NCBI GenBank assembly: GCA_019748065.1
Contig: JAIEQB010000024.1
Span: forward strand, 1-37,344
Length of the DNA stretch: 37,344 nt
Direction of reading: 5' to 3'
From: Alphaproteobacteria bacterium
GTDB taxonomy: Bacteria; Pseudomonadota; Alphaproteobacteria; UBA9655
In this document: positions 8,282 to 16,743 of the stretch, piece by piece
Numbering within the stretch: position 1 is the first letter of the stretch
Layout: each line of letters opens with the position of its first letter
Program-made: the position numbers and the translations under genes
The notes under the pieces: generated by a model
The model's input: only the letters and a program-made list of their open reading frames with translations
Database searches by the model: none
Told to the model about the DNA's origin: nothing

Positions 8282-8449
8282 ATGAAAAACTTATCACAAC
8301 ATTGGATGCAGGTACAAGCCACTCTTTTTCTCTGGTTAGAAGAAGAGCTGGGCCCTTTAAGTGAAAAACAGCAACAATTGATCACAGTGCTAGAGTTTGC
8401 TTGCATTGAAAATCATACTGAAGAAGAACCTACCGGCAATCACCGGTAG
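8282..8449 (+). pseudogene. N-terminal fragment of an IS-type transposase
   Basis: Open frame of 55 codons beginning MKNLSQHWMQVQATLFLWL and continuing with EEELGPLSEKQQQLITVLEF. This resembles the N-terminus of IS4/IS5-superfamily transposases, whose next segment would normally be a long catalytic domain. Similarity stops after about 45 codons and the frame ends in EEPTGNHR. No other IS part or terminal repeat is evident nearby. It is probably a degraded insertion-sequence remnant. Confidence 0.55.
8430..8449. repeat. CTACCGG palindrome
   Basis: A perfect 7-bp inverted repeat CTACCGG / CCGGTAG with a six-base spacer lies at the broken 3' end of the transposase fragment. It may mark the deletion or insertion junction or be a short dispersed palindrome. 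No T tract follows, so a terminator is unlikely. Confidence 0.5.
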
Positions 8450-8535
8450 TCATTCAGTTAATTTAATTATTCAACTATAAGATTGAATTTTGTGTATAAA
8501 AGTGGGCTACACTTCAGCACACTATGTGGATATTC

Positions 8536-8955
8536 TTATAACCGCTTGTGATGGGGCAAGTGCTGCTCCCGTGCCCTGGTATCAAGGCGTAGTATGGAAA
8601 AATAAAAAATACGGCTTTCCTTTAAAAGTTCCCGAAGGCGAGGGGGGATTTCCTTATCCTCTTCTGAAGATTGATTTAAACATTCTTCTCCTTGTATGAC
8701 GCGGCAGCTTTCAGAAAGGCTCTCCTCAGAGGTGAGTTCTCCCTCAAGAATGGCTTTTTGCAGCATGAGCCACGCAATGATTTGGGTCAAGCGAACAGTG
8801 ACGCGCATGGCCTCAGAGCTTAAAATAAATGTTATGTGAGGATCCATCGTGTTCATGTCTTTGGGCGCTTGCCATTTGATGTAATCATGGGTTGCTCTCA
8901 GGAGGCGGTGAGCTTCATCAATTTTAGAATCAATAAGTGTAACAGGATTAGACAT
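8536..8955 (-). CDS. rcdA: DUF1465 family protein, RcdA-like
   Basis: Helical protein of 139 residues with the DUF1465/RcdA core: ITFILSSEAMRVTVRLTQII followed by AWLMLQKAILEGELT, matching the conserved SE-x-LR-TTRL and W-L-QRA-x-EGE pattern. In Caulobacter, RcdA helps the ClpXP adaptor hierarchy (CpdR, RcdA, PopA) degrade CtrA. This protein is shorter than Caulobacter RcdA, with a reduced N-terminal helix and an Arg/His-rich tail. GGAG lies eight bases before the ATG. The cckA gene in the same window gives it a plausible circuit partner. Orthology with true RcdA, rather than a DUF1465 paralogue, is probable but not proven. Confidence 0.75.
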   Translation of the reverse strand: MSNPVTLIDSKIDEAHRLLRATHDYIKWQAPKDMNTMDPHITFILSSEAMRVTVRLTQIIAWLMLQKAILEGELTSEESLSESCRVIQGEECLNQSSEEDKEIPPRLRELLKESRIFYFSILRLDTRAREQHLPHHKRL

Positions 8956-9056
8956 ACCACAGACTCCTAAATAATAACTACTCTCTAATTTCAGAATAAT
9001 TCTATTATACTTAATAAATTATTGATTTTTTTGTATTTATATATTTTAAAGAAATA

Positions 9057-9065
9057 TGATATAAT
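9057..9065 (+). promoter_or_regulatory. Extended -10 promoter TGATATAAT
   Basis: A perfect extended -10 (TG-N-TATAAT) on the plus strand in an otherwise A/T-rich gap between two minus-strand genes. No good -35 lies 17 bp upstream, which extended -10 promoters can tolerate. It would start a transcript near 9072 running antisense to the 3' end of the transglycosylase gene, through a hairpin at 9116-9134 (CTCCTTG / CAAGGAG). Confidence 0.4.
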
Positions 9066-9152
9066 TCAAGAATTACTTGTTAGGGAAAGGCTTAGTGAGT
9101 AGCTCGTGCTCCGACCTCCTTGAGATACAAGGAGAGGCCATTCAGGGAGTTC

Positions 9153-9263
9153 ATGGATGTACATCATTATTCTCCGCAAAATCAAGGAGAAGCGTTTATC
9201 GACTTGAAAGCCTTCGAATATGACGAGATGCGCTGGGAGAGACTCGCCGCACTTCCATTCTAG
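9153..9263 (+). CDS. Possible 36-residue ORF antisense to the transglycosylase 3' end
   Basis: A small plus-strand frame, beginning MDVHHYSPQNQGEAFIDLKA, starts 8 bases after GGGAG and lies about 80 bases downstream of the extended -10 promoter at 9057. It overlaps the last 68 bases of the minus-strand transglycosylase gene. Nothing in it resembles a known family. It could be a true small protein, part of a non-coding transcript, or chance. Confidence 0.25.
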   Translation: MDVHHYSPQNQGEAFIDLKAFEYDEMRWERLAALPF

Positions 9264-9912
9264 CTGAGGTTTGAAGAATGGGTGTGTTTTTTAAACTTAA
9301 AGTTTTTGCGCTTGAAAGCCGGCGAATATGGTTAGTACTACGGTCCTTAAAGCGGCCTTGTGCCAAAACAAGAGCTCCAATTTTAGGATTTTTCTTCCAG
9401 GCCTGCATAACATTTTTTTGATAAGGAATATGATGGATCGGGTTTGCCGAATGGTAATGAGCAACAGCCTTGTGCCAGGAAGCGTGTTCTTTTTTGAGCC
9501 CCGTAAGAAAGCGGGCAGCATAAGCCACATTTTGAGCAGGATCGAAGGCACTTTCTAAATTAGCAAAAGCTTTAGGGTGGTGATGAAGATTGACCTGCAT
9601 GCAGCCCACATCAATGCTTGAAATGCCTTTGCTCTGCATCTTACGCACAGCGGCAATGGCAGCGTCCTTAGACGGAAAGTAGTAACCCTGCCCTTGCGCA
9701 TTCACAGTCCAGGGCCATGCCACGATGCTTCCCTTAGGGTCTTTTCGTCCCGATTCAACCTTGGAGATGGCATGCAAAAGCCCTTCAGGAATATTGTGGA
9801 CCTTTTCATGTTGGGTGATGTAAGCAGCGCAATGGCTTGCGTGTACACCCTCAGTTGTAAAAAGCATAAAAGGGAGGCTAAGTCGCAAAAGGGGCCTTAA
9901 GAAGGCAATCAT
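9196..9912 (-). CDS. Lytic transglycosylase, SLT domain
   Basis: Periplasmic peptidoglycan lyase of 238 residues. A signal peptide (about residues 1-26) is followed by the SLT fold: catalytic Glu53 in SKVESGRK, the IDVGCMQVNLHHH segment at about 110-122, and AHYHSANP at about 160. It cleaves MurNAc-GlcNAc bonds to give 1,6-anhydro products, often to make room for secretion machines or pili. The C-terminal 45 residues are Arg/Ser-rich with HIRRLSS occurring twice, a likely disordered or wall-binding tail. Only a weak ribosome binding site is seen. The neighbouring genes do not tie it to one machine; the orphan secretin at 27829 is a speculative client. Confidence 0.85.
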   Translation of the reverse strand: MIAFLRPLLRLSLPFMLFTTEGVHASHCAAYITQHEKVHNIPEGLLHAISKVESGRKDPKGSIVAWPWTVNAQGQGYYFPSKDAAIAAVRKMQSKGISSIDVGCMQVNLHHHPKAFANLESAFDPAQNVAYAARFLTGLKKEHASWHKAVAHYHSANPIHHIPYQKNVMQAWKKNPKIGALVLAQGRFKDRSTNHIRRLSSAKTLSLKNTPILQTSARMEVRRVSPSASRHIRRLSSR

Positions 9913-10091
9913 GAGTTGGTCTTTCTTAATTTTTGTTTCTATTATTCAGTTATGGATAATCTAAAACATATTACTAAAAGGTTAACAACGGAAAAATTTT
10001 TGTTTTCTGTGGTGTCTCTAAATTCTTTGGACATTGAAATTATGACATCGCTATGTCATAATTTCCTGGTGATAATAATTGAGGAAGTCGG

Positions 10092-11228
10092 ATGATACAA
10101 CGCCATGATCTGATCAAAAAAGTCATGAAAGAGTTTGAAGTGCATCAGGTTTGTGGTCTTTTGGGACCTCGCCAATGTGGAAAAACAACTCTAGCAAAAC
10201 TTATCGCAGATAAGGGAGAATATCACTATTTTGATTGTGAAAATTCCCTTCATTTGGCGCGCCTTGAAGATCCTCTCTTAACTTTGGGTAGGCTTTCAGG
10301 GCTCATCATTATTGATGAAGTTCAGTTGCGTCCTGATCTTTTTTCACATCTCCGTGTTCTTGTTGATGAAGATCCTCAAAAACGTTTCCTCATTACCGGG
10401 AGCGCGTCAAGGGATCTTATTTCTCAAGGAAGTCAAACCCTCGCTGGGCGGATTGGATTTCTCCAAATTACGCCCTTTACCTTGGAGGAGGTTACGGATT
10501 GGCAACACCTTTGGAAAGTGGGAGGATTCCCGAAGTCTTATTTAGCAAAGGATTATACAGCCTCTCGAAGGTGGCGCGATGAATACATTAAAACATTCCT
10601 CGAGCGAGATCTTGCAATGCTTGGTTTTGATTTTAATCCTGTTTTGACCTCAAAACTGTGGCGAATGCTCGCTCATTATCATGGTCAAATTCTAAATTAT
10701 GCTGAGCTTGCCTATGCCCTAGGGGCTGATCAGAGGACGATCAAAAAATATATCTATGCCCTTGAAGGGACGTTTATGATTCGTTTATTAAAACCTTGGT
10801 TTAGCAACATGGGGAAAAGGGAAGTTAAAACGCCGAAAGTATTTATAAGGGACACGGGGCTTTTGCATCGGCTGCTTCAAATTCATGAAGATGATATTGA
10901 AAACCACCCAAAACGAGGGTTTTCCTTCGAAAGCTTTGTGATTGAAAATTTATATGAACTCCTCGATTCCTATGAAGATGCTTACTTTTGGGCGCAACAC
11001 AGCGGTGCTGAACTGGACTTTTTGATAAATTTTCAGGGGCAGAAATTAGGATTTGAAATTAAAATGACGGATAAACCAACGATCACCGCTTCCATTAAGA
11101 CGAGTTTAGAGGTTTTGAAGCTCGATAAGATATTTATTATCACACCTCATAAAGGCGTTTTTGACCTTTCTGACAAAGTTTCTGCCTTAGGAATAGAAGA
11201 CATAGTGCCTTATTTTAAGGCTTTTTGA
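10092..11228 (+). CDS. AAA_14/DUF4143 ATP-binding protein
   Basis: Cytoplasmic P-loop ATPase of 378 residues, the standard length. Walker A is GPRQCGKTT (residues 25-33), and Walker B is LIIIDEVQ with Asp75-Glu76. Sensor-like ITGSASRDL follows at about 100. The C-terminal half is DUF4143 with PWFSNMGKREVKTPKVFIRDTGLLH and a GAELDFLI element resembling a PD-(D/E)XK-type core. Members are common, often horizontally mobile, and their function is poorly defined. GAGGAAG precedes the ATG. It lies alone between the transglycosylase and bioC-like gene. Confidence 0.9.
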   Translation: MIQRHDLIKKVMKEFEVHQVCGLLGPRQCGKTTLAKLIADKGEYHYFDCENSLHLARLEDPLLTLGRLSGLIIIDEVQLRPDLFSHLRVLVDEDPQKRFLITGSASRDLISQGSQTLAGRIGFLQITPFTLEEVTDWQHLWKVGGFPKSYLAKDYTASRRWRDEYIKTFLERDLAMLGFDFNPVLTSKLWRMLAHYHGQILNYAELAYALGADQRTIKKYIYALEGTFMIRLLKPWFSNMGKREVKTPKVFIRDTGLLHRLLQIHEDDIENHPKRGFSFESFVIENLYELLDSYEDAYFWAQHSGAELDFLINFQGQKLGFEIKMTDKPTITASIKTSLEVLKLDKIFIITPHKGVFDLSDKVSALGIEDIVPYFKAF

Positions 11229-11321
11229 CAAAGTTTCAGTCTTGGGCCTTTTGCAATCTCATCCTTCCAAAAGACGCCAGAAAGAGCTACTCTTTCATAA
11301 AATTAATTCAGGAGTGATGGT

Positions 11322-12089
11322 GTGGTGCAATCTCTCAACATATCCCAAGCTTTTTCTCATGCGGCGGCAAGTTATGACCAACAAGCGATTGTTCAGAATT
11401 TTGTGGCACAGCGGTTGGCCTCAAAAATTTTAGTGCAAAAAGGGACGTCTTTAGGTGCCATCCTGGAGGTGGGATGTGGCACAGGCATCTTAACGCCTCA
11501 TTTACTTCCCCATTGCAGTCAATATGTGTTAAGTGATTTTTCCCATGCGATCCTTAAAGTTGCAATGGAGAAAACGCAGGATGATCGGGTGTTACCTCTT
11601 GTTCTTAATGCCGAGTATCCGTGTTTTTCAGCTTCCTTTGACTTTATTGTATCAAACCTAGCCCTTCATTGGTTTCAAGATCCAAAAGGTGCGCTCACAC
11701 GACTTGTAGCCTGCCTTAAGCCGGGAGGGTGGCTGTATCTTACGGCTTTGGGCAATAACAGCTTTCATGAATGGCGCACGGCACATGCTTTGGTGGAGGC
11801 TCCAAGCGGTGTTTTAGATTTTATTCCCTTTGGTCAGTTGAAGGAATGGCTTCCTTTGTCAGGCAGTCGTGCTGTGGAAGAAGAATGGATTACAACAACC
11901 CCTTCAAATGCCCTTGAATTTCTGCGCGGTTTGAAAAAAATTGGCGCTGGCTTGCCCCAATCCGGCCATCGTCCGCTTCCCCATTCAACCTTTAAAAAGG
12001 TGATGGATATTTATAATATGCGCCCCCAAACGTCCTATCAGATTTTGTTTGCCTCCTACCAAAAACCTCAGAAAATGCGTGAAGAATGA
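11322..12089 (+). CDS. bioC: BioC-like malonyl-ACP O-methyltransferase
   Basis: SAM-dependent methyltransferase of 255 residues. Motif I is ILEVGCGTGIL (about residues 47-57), with the acidic SAM-binding residue in LSDFSHA at about 70 and VSNLALHWFQDPKGAL at about 105-120. The last segment, SNLALHW plus a later FLRGLKKIGA, is characteristic of BioC, which methylates malonyl-ACP to start biotin synthesis. The start is GTG with AGGAG eight bases upstream; the next codon is also GTG and could be used. No other biotin gene is in the window. It heads a same-strand run continuing to yejF, though the 65-bp gap leaves co-transcription open. Confidence 0.8.
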   Translation: MVQSLNISQAFSHAAASYDQQAIVQNFVAQRLASKILVQKGTSLGAILEVGCGTGILTPHLLPHCSQYVLSDFSHAILKVAMEKTQDDRVLPLVLNAEYPCFSASFDFIVSNLALHWFQDPKGALTRLVACLKPGGWLYLTALGNNSFHEWRTAHALVEAPSGVLDFIPFGQLKEWLPLSGSRAVEEEWITTTPSNALEFLRGLKKIGAGLPQSGHRPLPHSTFKKVMDIYNMRPQTSYQILFASYQKPQKMREE

Positions 12090-12154
12090 CTATCATCTTT
12101 GAGCAAAGAACGATATAGTGAGGGCAATTTCGAAGGATAAAAAAGACCAGGAAA

Positions 12155-12739
12155 ATGGACAGCTTTGAATTTAACAAGATTGCCGCCGCCATTTTGATTG
12201 CCTTGTTGGTTATTAAAGGCGCGGATCTGATTTCAAATCACCTGATAGAACCTCATATGCTTAAGGAAAATGTTTATAAAATTGCGGGAGTGTCTGCCTC
12301 CTCTTCAGGAACGCCTACGGAAGTAGCGAAAAAAGGACCGGCGCCTATTGAGCCTCTTCTGGCGGCTGCGAATGTACAGCAGGGAGAAGCGGTGTTCAAA
12401 AAATGCACCAGTTGCCATACCATTGAAAAAGGAGGACCCAATCGTATAGGTCCTAACCTTTATGGTATTGTGGGCGCCCATAAGGCTAAGCATCCGGGCT
12501 ATACTTACTCTTCCTCTATGGAAGGGAAGGGGGGCGATTGGAGTCTTGATGATTTGAATGTTTACCTGTATTCTCCTCGTGATTTCGTGCCGGGGACAAA
12601 GATGTCTTTTGCGGGCATTAAGGATGATAAGGAAAGAGCTGACTTGATTGCCTATATGATGAAACAAAGTGATTCTCCCATGCCGCTTCCAGAAGTTAAG
12701 GAAGCTGCTCCAGAAGAGTTAAAGAAAGAAGGACCTTAA
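12155..12739 (+). CDS. cycM: Membrane-anchored cytochrome c (CycM-like)
   Basis: Class I c-type cytochrome of 194 residues. An N-terminal uncleaved helix (about residues 8-24) anchors it, then a Pro/Ala linker leads to the haem site CTSCH (84-88). NRIGPNLYG follows and the axial Met150 lies in PGTKMSFAG, all standard. The membrane-anchored form matches CycM, which shuttles electrons from complex III to terminal oxidase in alphaproteobacteria and is retained in Rickettsia. A Glu/Pro-rich tail follows. The stop is four bases before the yejA start, so the two are probably co-transcribed although functionally unrelated. Confidence 0.87.
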   Translation: MDSFEFNKIAAAILIALLVIKGADLISNHLIEPHMLKENVYKIAGVSASSSGTPTEVAKKGPAPIEPLLAAANVQQGEAVFKKCTSCHTIEKGGPNRIGPNLYGIVGAHKAKHPGYTYSSSMEGKGGDWSLDDLNVYLYSPRDFVPGTKMSFAGIKDDKERADLIAYMMKQSDSPMPLPEVKEAAPEELKKEGP

Positions 12740-12743
12740 TTTA

Positions 12744-14603
12744 ATGCGATTCAATTTCGAAAATAAAAATAAATCGTCATCGCGAGCCCACATAGTGGGC
12801 GTGGCAATGACGACAGTTCTATTATCAGCTCTTCACGCCGAAACGCCACCACCAGCCCCTCAACCTCAACCGACCCATGGAATTGCTATTTTTGGTGATC
12901 TTAAGTATCCAGCAGACTTCACTCACTATGATTATGTGAATCCTGATGCTCCTAAAGGGGGAAATGTAAAATTAGCGACTACAGGCAGTTTTGATAGCTT
13001 CAACCCTTTTGTCATCAAAGGCGATGCTGCTGCTGGCTCGGGGCTCATTCATTGTACCCTTTTAGATATCGCCCAGGATGAACCTTTTTCTCTCTATGAG
13101 TATTTAGCTGAAAAGGTTGAAGTTGCCCCTGATTACAAAAGCGTGACTTTTACCCTTAACAAAAATGCCAAGTTTTCCGATGGCTCGCCTGTGACGGTGG
13201 ATGATGTGATTTTTTCCTTTAATACGCATATGAAAAAGGGGCTTCCCTTGTTTGCCCAATATTATAAGGACGTCACGAAAGTAGAAAAGGCGGGGCCAGA
13301 TCAAGTTCGTTTCCTCTTTTCCACCGATCGTAATCGCGAGCTTCCTGCCATCTTGGGGCAGTTGCCTATTTTTTCTAAGGCCTATTATACAAAACATAAT
13401 TTTGAAGCCGCTGATTTAACGCCTCCTGTGGGATGTGGCCCCTATAAAGTCAAGAATTTTCAAGCCGGGCAAACGGTGACCTATGAACGGGTTCCTGGGT
13501 GGTGGGGAGAAAATCTACCTTCTCAGAAGGGGCAACATAACTTTGATATTACTTATGTCTACTTTAGAGATCAATCGGTTCAGTTTGAAGGGTTTAAGGG
13601 AGGCGCCTATGACTTTCACATCGAAAACATTGCGAAAAATTGGGCTACTGGCTATAAAATTCCTGCCGTAACAGAGGGGAAGATCATCTTAAAGGAAGAT
13701 CCCAATCAACTTCCCCAAGGGATAACAATGTTTACGTTCAATACCCGTAAGCCCCTATTCCAAGATCCCAAAATAAGGCAAGCTTTAACAGAAGTTTTTG
13801 ATTTTGAGTGGATTAATAAAAACCTATTTTTCAGTTCTTATGTGCGGGCGCAGAGTTACTTTAATAACTCAGATATGGCCTCCTCGGGCTTGCCCAAAGG
13901 AGAAGAACTTGCTCTTCTTGAGCCTTTTAAAGCCCAGCTTCCTCCAGAACTTTTTACGGAAGAATTTAAATTATCTGTTTCAAATGGCTCAGGACAAGAT
14001 CGCCGTCTTGTTGAGAGAGCTAATAAACTTTTGGTGGAGGCGGGCTGGGTGATCAAAAATGGCCAGCGCGTTAATCAAAAGACGGGTGAGCCTTTTACAT
14101 TTGAACTTTTGCTGAATGATCCTAATTATGAACGGACGGCTCTAGCCCTTCAACGAAATTTAAAGTCATTAGGTATAAGCATGACTATTCGAAGTGTGAC
14201 TCCTTCTCAATATATAGAAAGAGTTCAAAATTATGACTATGACATGATTTTTGTTGGTATTCCTGAAACGGAAACTCCAGGAAATGAACAGCGAGATTTT
14301 TGGGTGTCAGCCTATGCTGATACTCCTGGAGGACGTAATTTTGCGGGGATTAAAAATCCAGTGGTGGATAAGCTTGTGGCCCTTCTTTTAGATTCACAGG
14401 ATCGACCTACCCTTAAAACCCATGTCCATGCTTTGGATAGGGTGTTATTATGGGGATATTATGGAATTCCCGGATGGTATAGTAAAAATTCCCGCTTTGC
14501 CTATTGGAATAAGTTTGGACGCCCAGCGAAAGCACCCAAAGATGGGGTTGGTTTCAGCGCGTGGTGGGTCGATCCGGCTTTAGAAGCTAAATTACAAAGG
14601 TAA
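12744..14603 (+). CDS. yejA: Periplasmic oligopeptide-binding protein, YejA-like
   Basis: Solute-binding protein (SBP family 5) of 619 residues for the YejABEF importer. The signal peptide ends near SALHA (residue 32). The mature start HGIAIFGDLKYPADFTHYDYV with NPDAPKGG is diagnostic of YejA-like proteins, and FDSFNPF and ARKPLFQDPKIRQAL-like segments follow. The family binds peptides, including microcin C in enterobacteria, and in intracellular pathogens confers resistance to antimicrobial peptides. Codons 11-23 of the signal peptide are derived from an in-frame palindromic repeat. The gene is followed after 8 bases by yejB. Confidence 0.88.
   Translation: MRFNFENKNKSSSRAHIVGVAMTTVLLSALHAETPPPAPQPQPTHGIAIFGDLKYPADFTHYDYVNPDAPKGGNVKLATTGSFDSFNPFVIKGDAAAGSGLIHCTLLDIAQDEPFSLYEYLAEKVEVAPDYKSVTFTLNKNAKFSDGSPVTVDDVIFSFNTHMKKGLPLFAQYYKDVTKVEKAGPDQVRFLFSTDRNRELPAILGQLPIFSKAYYTKHNFEAADLTPPVGCGPYKVKNFQAGQTVTYERVPGWWGENLPSQKGQHNFDITYVYFRDQSVQFEGFKGGAYDFHIENIAKNWATGYKIPAVTEGKIILKEDPNQLPQGITMFTFNTRKPLFQDPKIRQALTEVFDFEWINKNLFFSSYVRAQSYFNNSDMASSGLPKGEELALLEPFKAQLPPELFTEEFKLSVSNGSGQDRRLVERANKLLVEAGWVIKNGQRVNQKTGEPFTFELLLNDPNYERTALALQRNLKSLGISMTIRSVTPSQYIERVQNYDYDMIFVGIPETETPGNEQRDFWVSAYADTPGGRNFAGIKNPVVDKLVALLLDSQDRPTLKTHVHALDRVLLWGYYGIPGWYSKNSRFAYWNKFGRPAKAPKDGVGFSAWWVDPALEAKLQR
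12774..12813. repeat. Palindromic repeat element in frame within the yejA signal peptide
   Basis: A 40-bp imperfect palindrome begins TCGTCATCGCGAGCCCAC and ends with its near complement GCAATGACGA, with an ATA loop. This TCGTCATTGC-type hairpin looks like a dispersed repeat of Rickettsiales-like genomes, and a related half lies at 22403-22440. In frame it encodes SSSRAHIVGVAMT, which contributes much of the hydrophobic signal peptide core. Confidence 0.75.
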
Positions 14604-14611
14604 TTCTATAA

Positions 14612-15718
14612 ATGTTGGCTTATTTTTTACGCCGCCTGTTGCTGATTATTCCCACTCTCTTTGGTATTATGGTCATTAATTTTCTTGTGATTCAAGCGGC
14701 ACCTGGCGGGCCCGTTGAACAAATGATTGCCAAAATTCGCGGCAACAATGTGGATGCGACCTCCCGTATTTCGGGCTCGAGTATGGAGAGCACCCAGGCT
14801 TTGGAGCAAATGGGAGAGACCCACTTCTCTGAGAGTAAATATAGAGGTGCTCAGGGATTGGACCCAGAATTTATCGCCAAGCTTGAAAAAATGTTTGGCT
14901 TTGATAAACCGCCCCTTGAGCGCTTCCTTTTGATGATGAAAAACTATCTTACCTTTAACTTTGGAGATAGTTATTTCAAGGACCGCTCTGTAATGGAACT
15001 GATTATCGAAAAGATGCCCGTTTCTATTAGCATTGGGTTATGGACCACCATTCTTGTTTATTTGATTTCTATTCCACTTGGAATTCGAAAAGCGGTTCAT
15101 GATGGCACCTCTTTTGATATATGGACCAGCGCCGTTGTGGTCGTGGGCTATGCCATTCCTGGATTTCTTTTTGCGATCCTTTTAATCGTTCTTTTTGCAG
15201 GTGGGAGCTTTTGGTCCATCTTTCCCCTGCGAGGTTTGGTATCCGATAACTGGCACCAATTAGGGTTGATTGATAAGATTTTAAATTACTTATGGCACAT
15301 GGTGTTGCCCATCACGGCCATGGTTATCAGTGGTTTTGCAAGCTTGACGTTTTTGACTAAAAACTCTTTTTTGGAAGAAATTAATAAGCAATATGTGGTG
15401 ACAGCGCGGGCCAAAGGTTTGACAGAACGCAGAGTGCTCTTTGGTCATGTCTTTCGTAATGCCATGCTAATTGTCATTGCGGGCATGCCCGCTACCCTTA
15501 TTGGGATTTTCTTTTCCGGCTCGCTTTTGATTGAGGTTATTTTCTCCCTTGATGGTCTGGGGCTTTTGGGCTTTGAGTCGGCCATTAACCGCGATTATCC
15601 CATTGTGTTTGGAACGCTTTATATTTTTACTTTACTTGGTCTTTTCCTCCATATTGTGGGGGACCTATCCTATACCTTTATTGATCCGCGCATTGATTTT
15701 GAGCGGAGGATGGGCTAA
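14612..15718 (+). CDS. yejB: ABC transporter permease, YejB-like
   Basis: Inner-membrane permease of 368 residues. The N-terminus [20 protein letters not shown] plus [15 protein letters not shown] is the YejB signature. The long periplasmic loop contains the [20 protein letters not shown] segment typical of the YejB branch. The BPD_transp_1 EAA loop is [22 protein letters not shown]. It pairs with YejE to form the channel. Its last base overlaps the YejE start (TAATG), so the two are translationally coupled. Confidence 0.92.
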   Translation: MLAYFLRRLLLIIPTLFGIMVINFLVIQAAPGGPVEQMIAKIRGNNVDATSRISGSSMESTQALEQMGETHFSESKYRGAQGLDPEFIAKLEKMFGFDKPPLERFLLMMKNYLTFNFGDSYFKDRSVMELIIEKMPVSISIGLWTTILVYLISIPLGIRKAVHDGTSFDIWTSAVVVVGYAIPGFLFAILLIVLFAGGSFWSIFPLRGLVSDNWHQLGLIDKILNYLWHMVLPITAMVISGFASLTFLTKNSFLEEINKQYVVTARAKGLTERRVLFGHVFRNAMLIVIAGMPATLIGIFFSGSLLIEVIFSLDGLGLLGFESAINRDYPIVFGTLYIFTLLGLFLHIVGDLSYTFIDPRIDFERRMG

Positions 15719-16743
15719 TGGCTTTTACGCCTTTAACGAAGCGCAGGATTGCTCAATTCAAAGCAAACAAGCGCGGCTATGTTTCTTTTTGGATTTTCCT
15801 TGTTTTGTTTACAGTCACCCTTTTCGCTGAATTTATTGCCAATGATAAACCGCTTCTTGTTAAGTATGAGAATCACTTCTATTATCCGACTTTCGTTCAA
15901 TATCCAGAGACAACCTTTGGGGGTGAATTTGAAACGGAAACCAACTACCGTGATCCTTTTGTTCAAAACTTGATTGATGCCCATGGTTGGATGATTTGGC
16001 CTCTGATTCCTTTCAGCTATAACACGGTTAATTATGATCTCCCCGTGCCAGCACCCTCGCCACCCTCCGCTGAAGACTGGCTGGGGACCGACGATCAGGG
16101 GAGGGACGTGCTTGCGCGCCTCATTTATGGATTTCGTATTTCTGTCCTCTTTGGCCTGACTCTCACCCTACTGAGTTCACTTTTTGGGGTCACGGCAGGA
16201 GCCGTTCAGGGGTATTTTGGAGGTCTTACTGATCTTATATTCCAACGATTTATGGAGATATGGTCCGGCATGCCTGTTTTGTATCTTTTGATTATTCTCG
16301 CGAGTGTGGTTCAACCGAGCTTCTGGTGGCTTTTAGGGCTTATGCTGCTTTTTAGTTGGATGGCGCTTGTGCCTGTTGTGCGCGCTGAATTTCTGCGCGC
16401 ACGGAATCTAGAATATGTGAGAGCGGCCCGTGCTTTGGGTCTTTCCACACCACGGATTATCTATCGTCATGTTCTGCCCAATGCTATGGTGGCCACCCTG
16501 ACCTTTATGCCTTTTATTCTTAATGCCTCGATTACAACCCTTACTTCCCTAGACTTTTTAGGCTTTGGTCTGCCTTCAGGGTCTGCCTCTCTGGGAGAAA
16601 TGTTGAACCAAGGTAAAAATAATCTTCAAGCGCCGTGGCTGGGGATTTCAACCTTTGCAGTTTTGGCGATTTTGCTCACCTTGTTGATTTTTATTGGGGA
16701 AGCGGTTAGAGATGCCTTTGACCCTCGAAAGGCGAACCTATGA
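15718..16743 (+). CDS. yejE: ABC transporter permease, YejE-like
   Basis: Second permease, 341 residues. The N-terminus [20 protein letters not shown], then FAEFIANDKPLLVKYENHFY, matches YejE. The LGTDDQGRDVLARLIYGFRIS element is conserved in DppC/YejE-type permeases, and the EAA loop is VRAARALGLSTPRIIYRHVLPNA. It overlaps yejB by one base and yejF by four (ATGA). It forms the translocation pore with YejB. Confidence 0.92.
   Translation: MAFTPLTKRRIAQFKANKRGYVSFWIFLVLFTVTLFAEFIANDKPLLVKYENHFYYPTFVQYPETTFGGEFETETNYRDPFVQNLIDAHGWMIWPLIPFSYNTVNYDLPVPAPSPPSAEDWLGTDDQGRDVLARLIYGFRISVLFGLTLTLLSSLFGVTAGAVQGYFGGLTDLIFQRFMEIWSGMPVLYLLIILASVVQPSFWWLLGLMLLFSWMALVPVVRAEFLRARNLEYVRAARALGLSTPRIIYRHVLPNAMVATLTFMPFILNASITTLTSLDFLGFGLPSGSASLGEMLNQGKNNLQAPWLGISTFAVLAILLTLLIFIGEAVRDAFDPRKANL

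Larger units (their letters stand above)
8087..8535. other. Gene-poor stretch holding an IS fragment
   Basis: Apart from the transposase fragment and its palindrome, this stretch holds the upstream region of the SEC-C gene (8087-8130, which is similar to the region 20368-20412 before the second copy) and A/T-rich sequence. A 74-codon minus frame crosses the SEC-C start but has no coding character. Confidence 0.6.

Noticed and set aside
8073-8297. 74-codon minus frame overlapping the SEC-C start
   Set aside because: Low-complexity, aromatic- and Lys-rich translation, and overlap with a well-supported gene.
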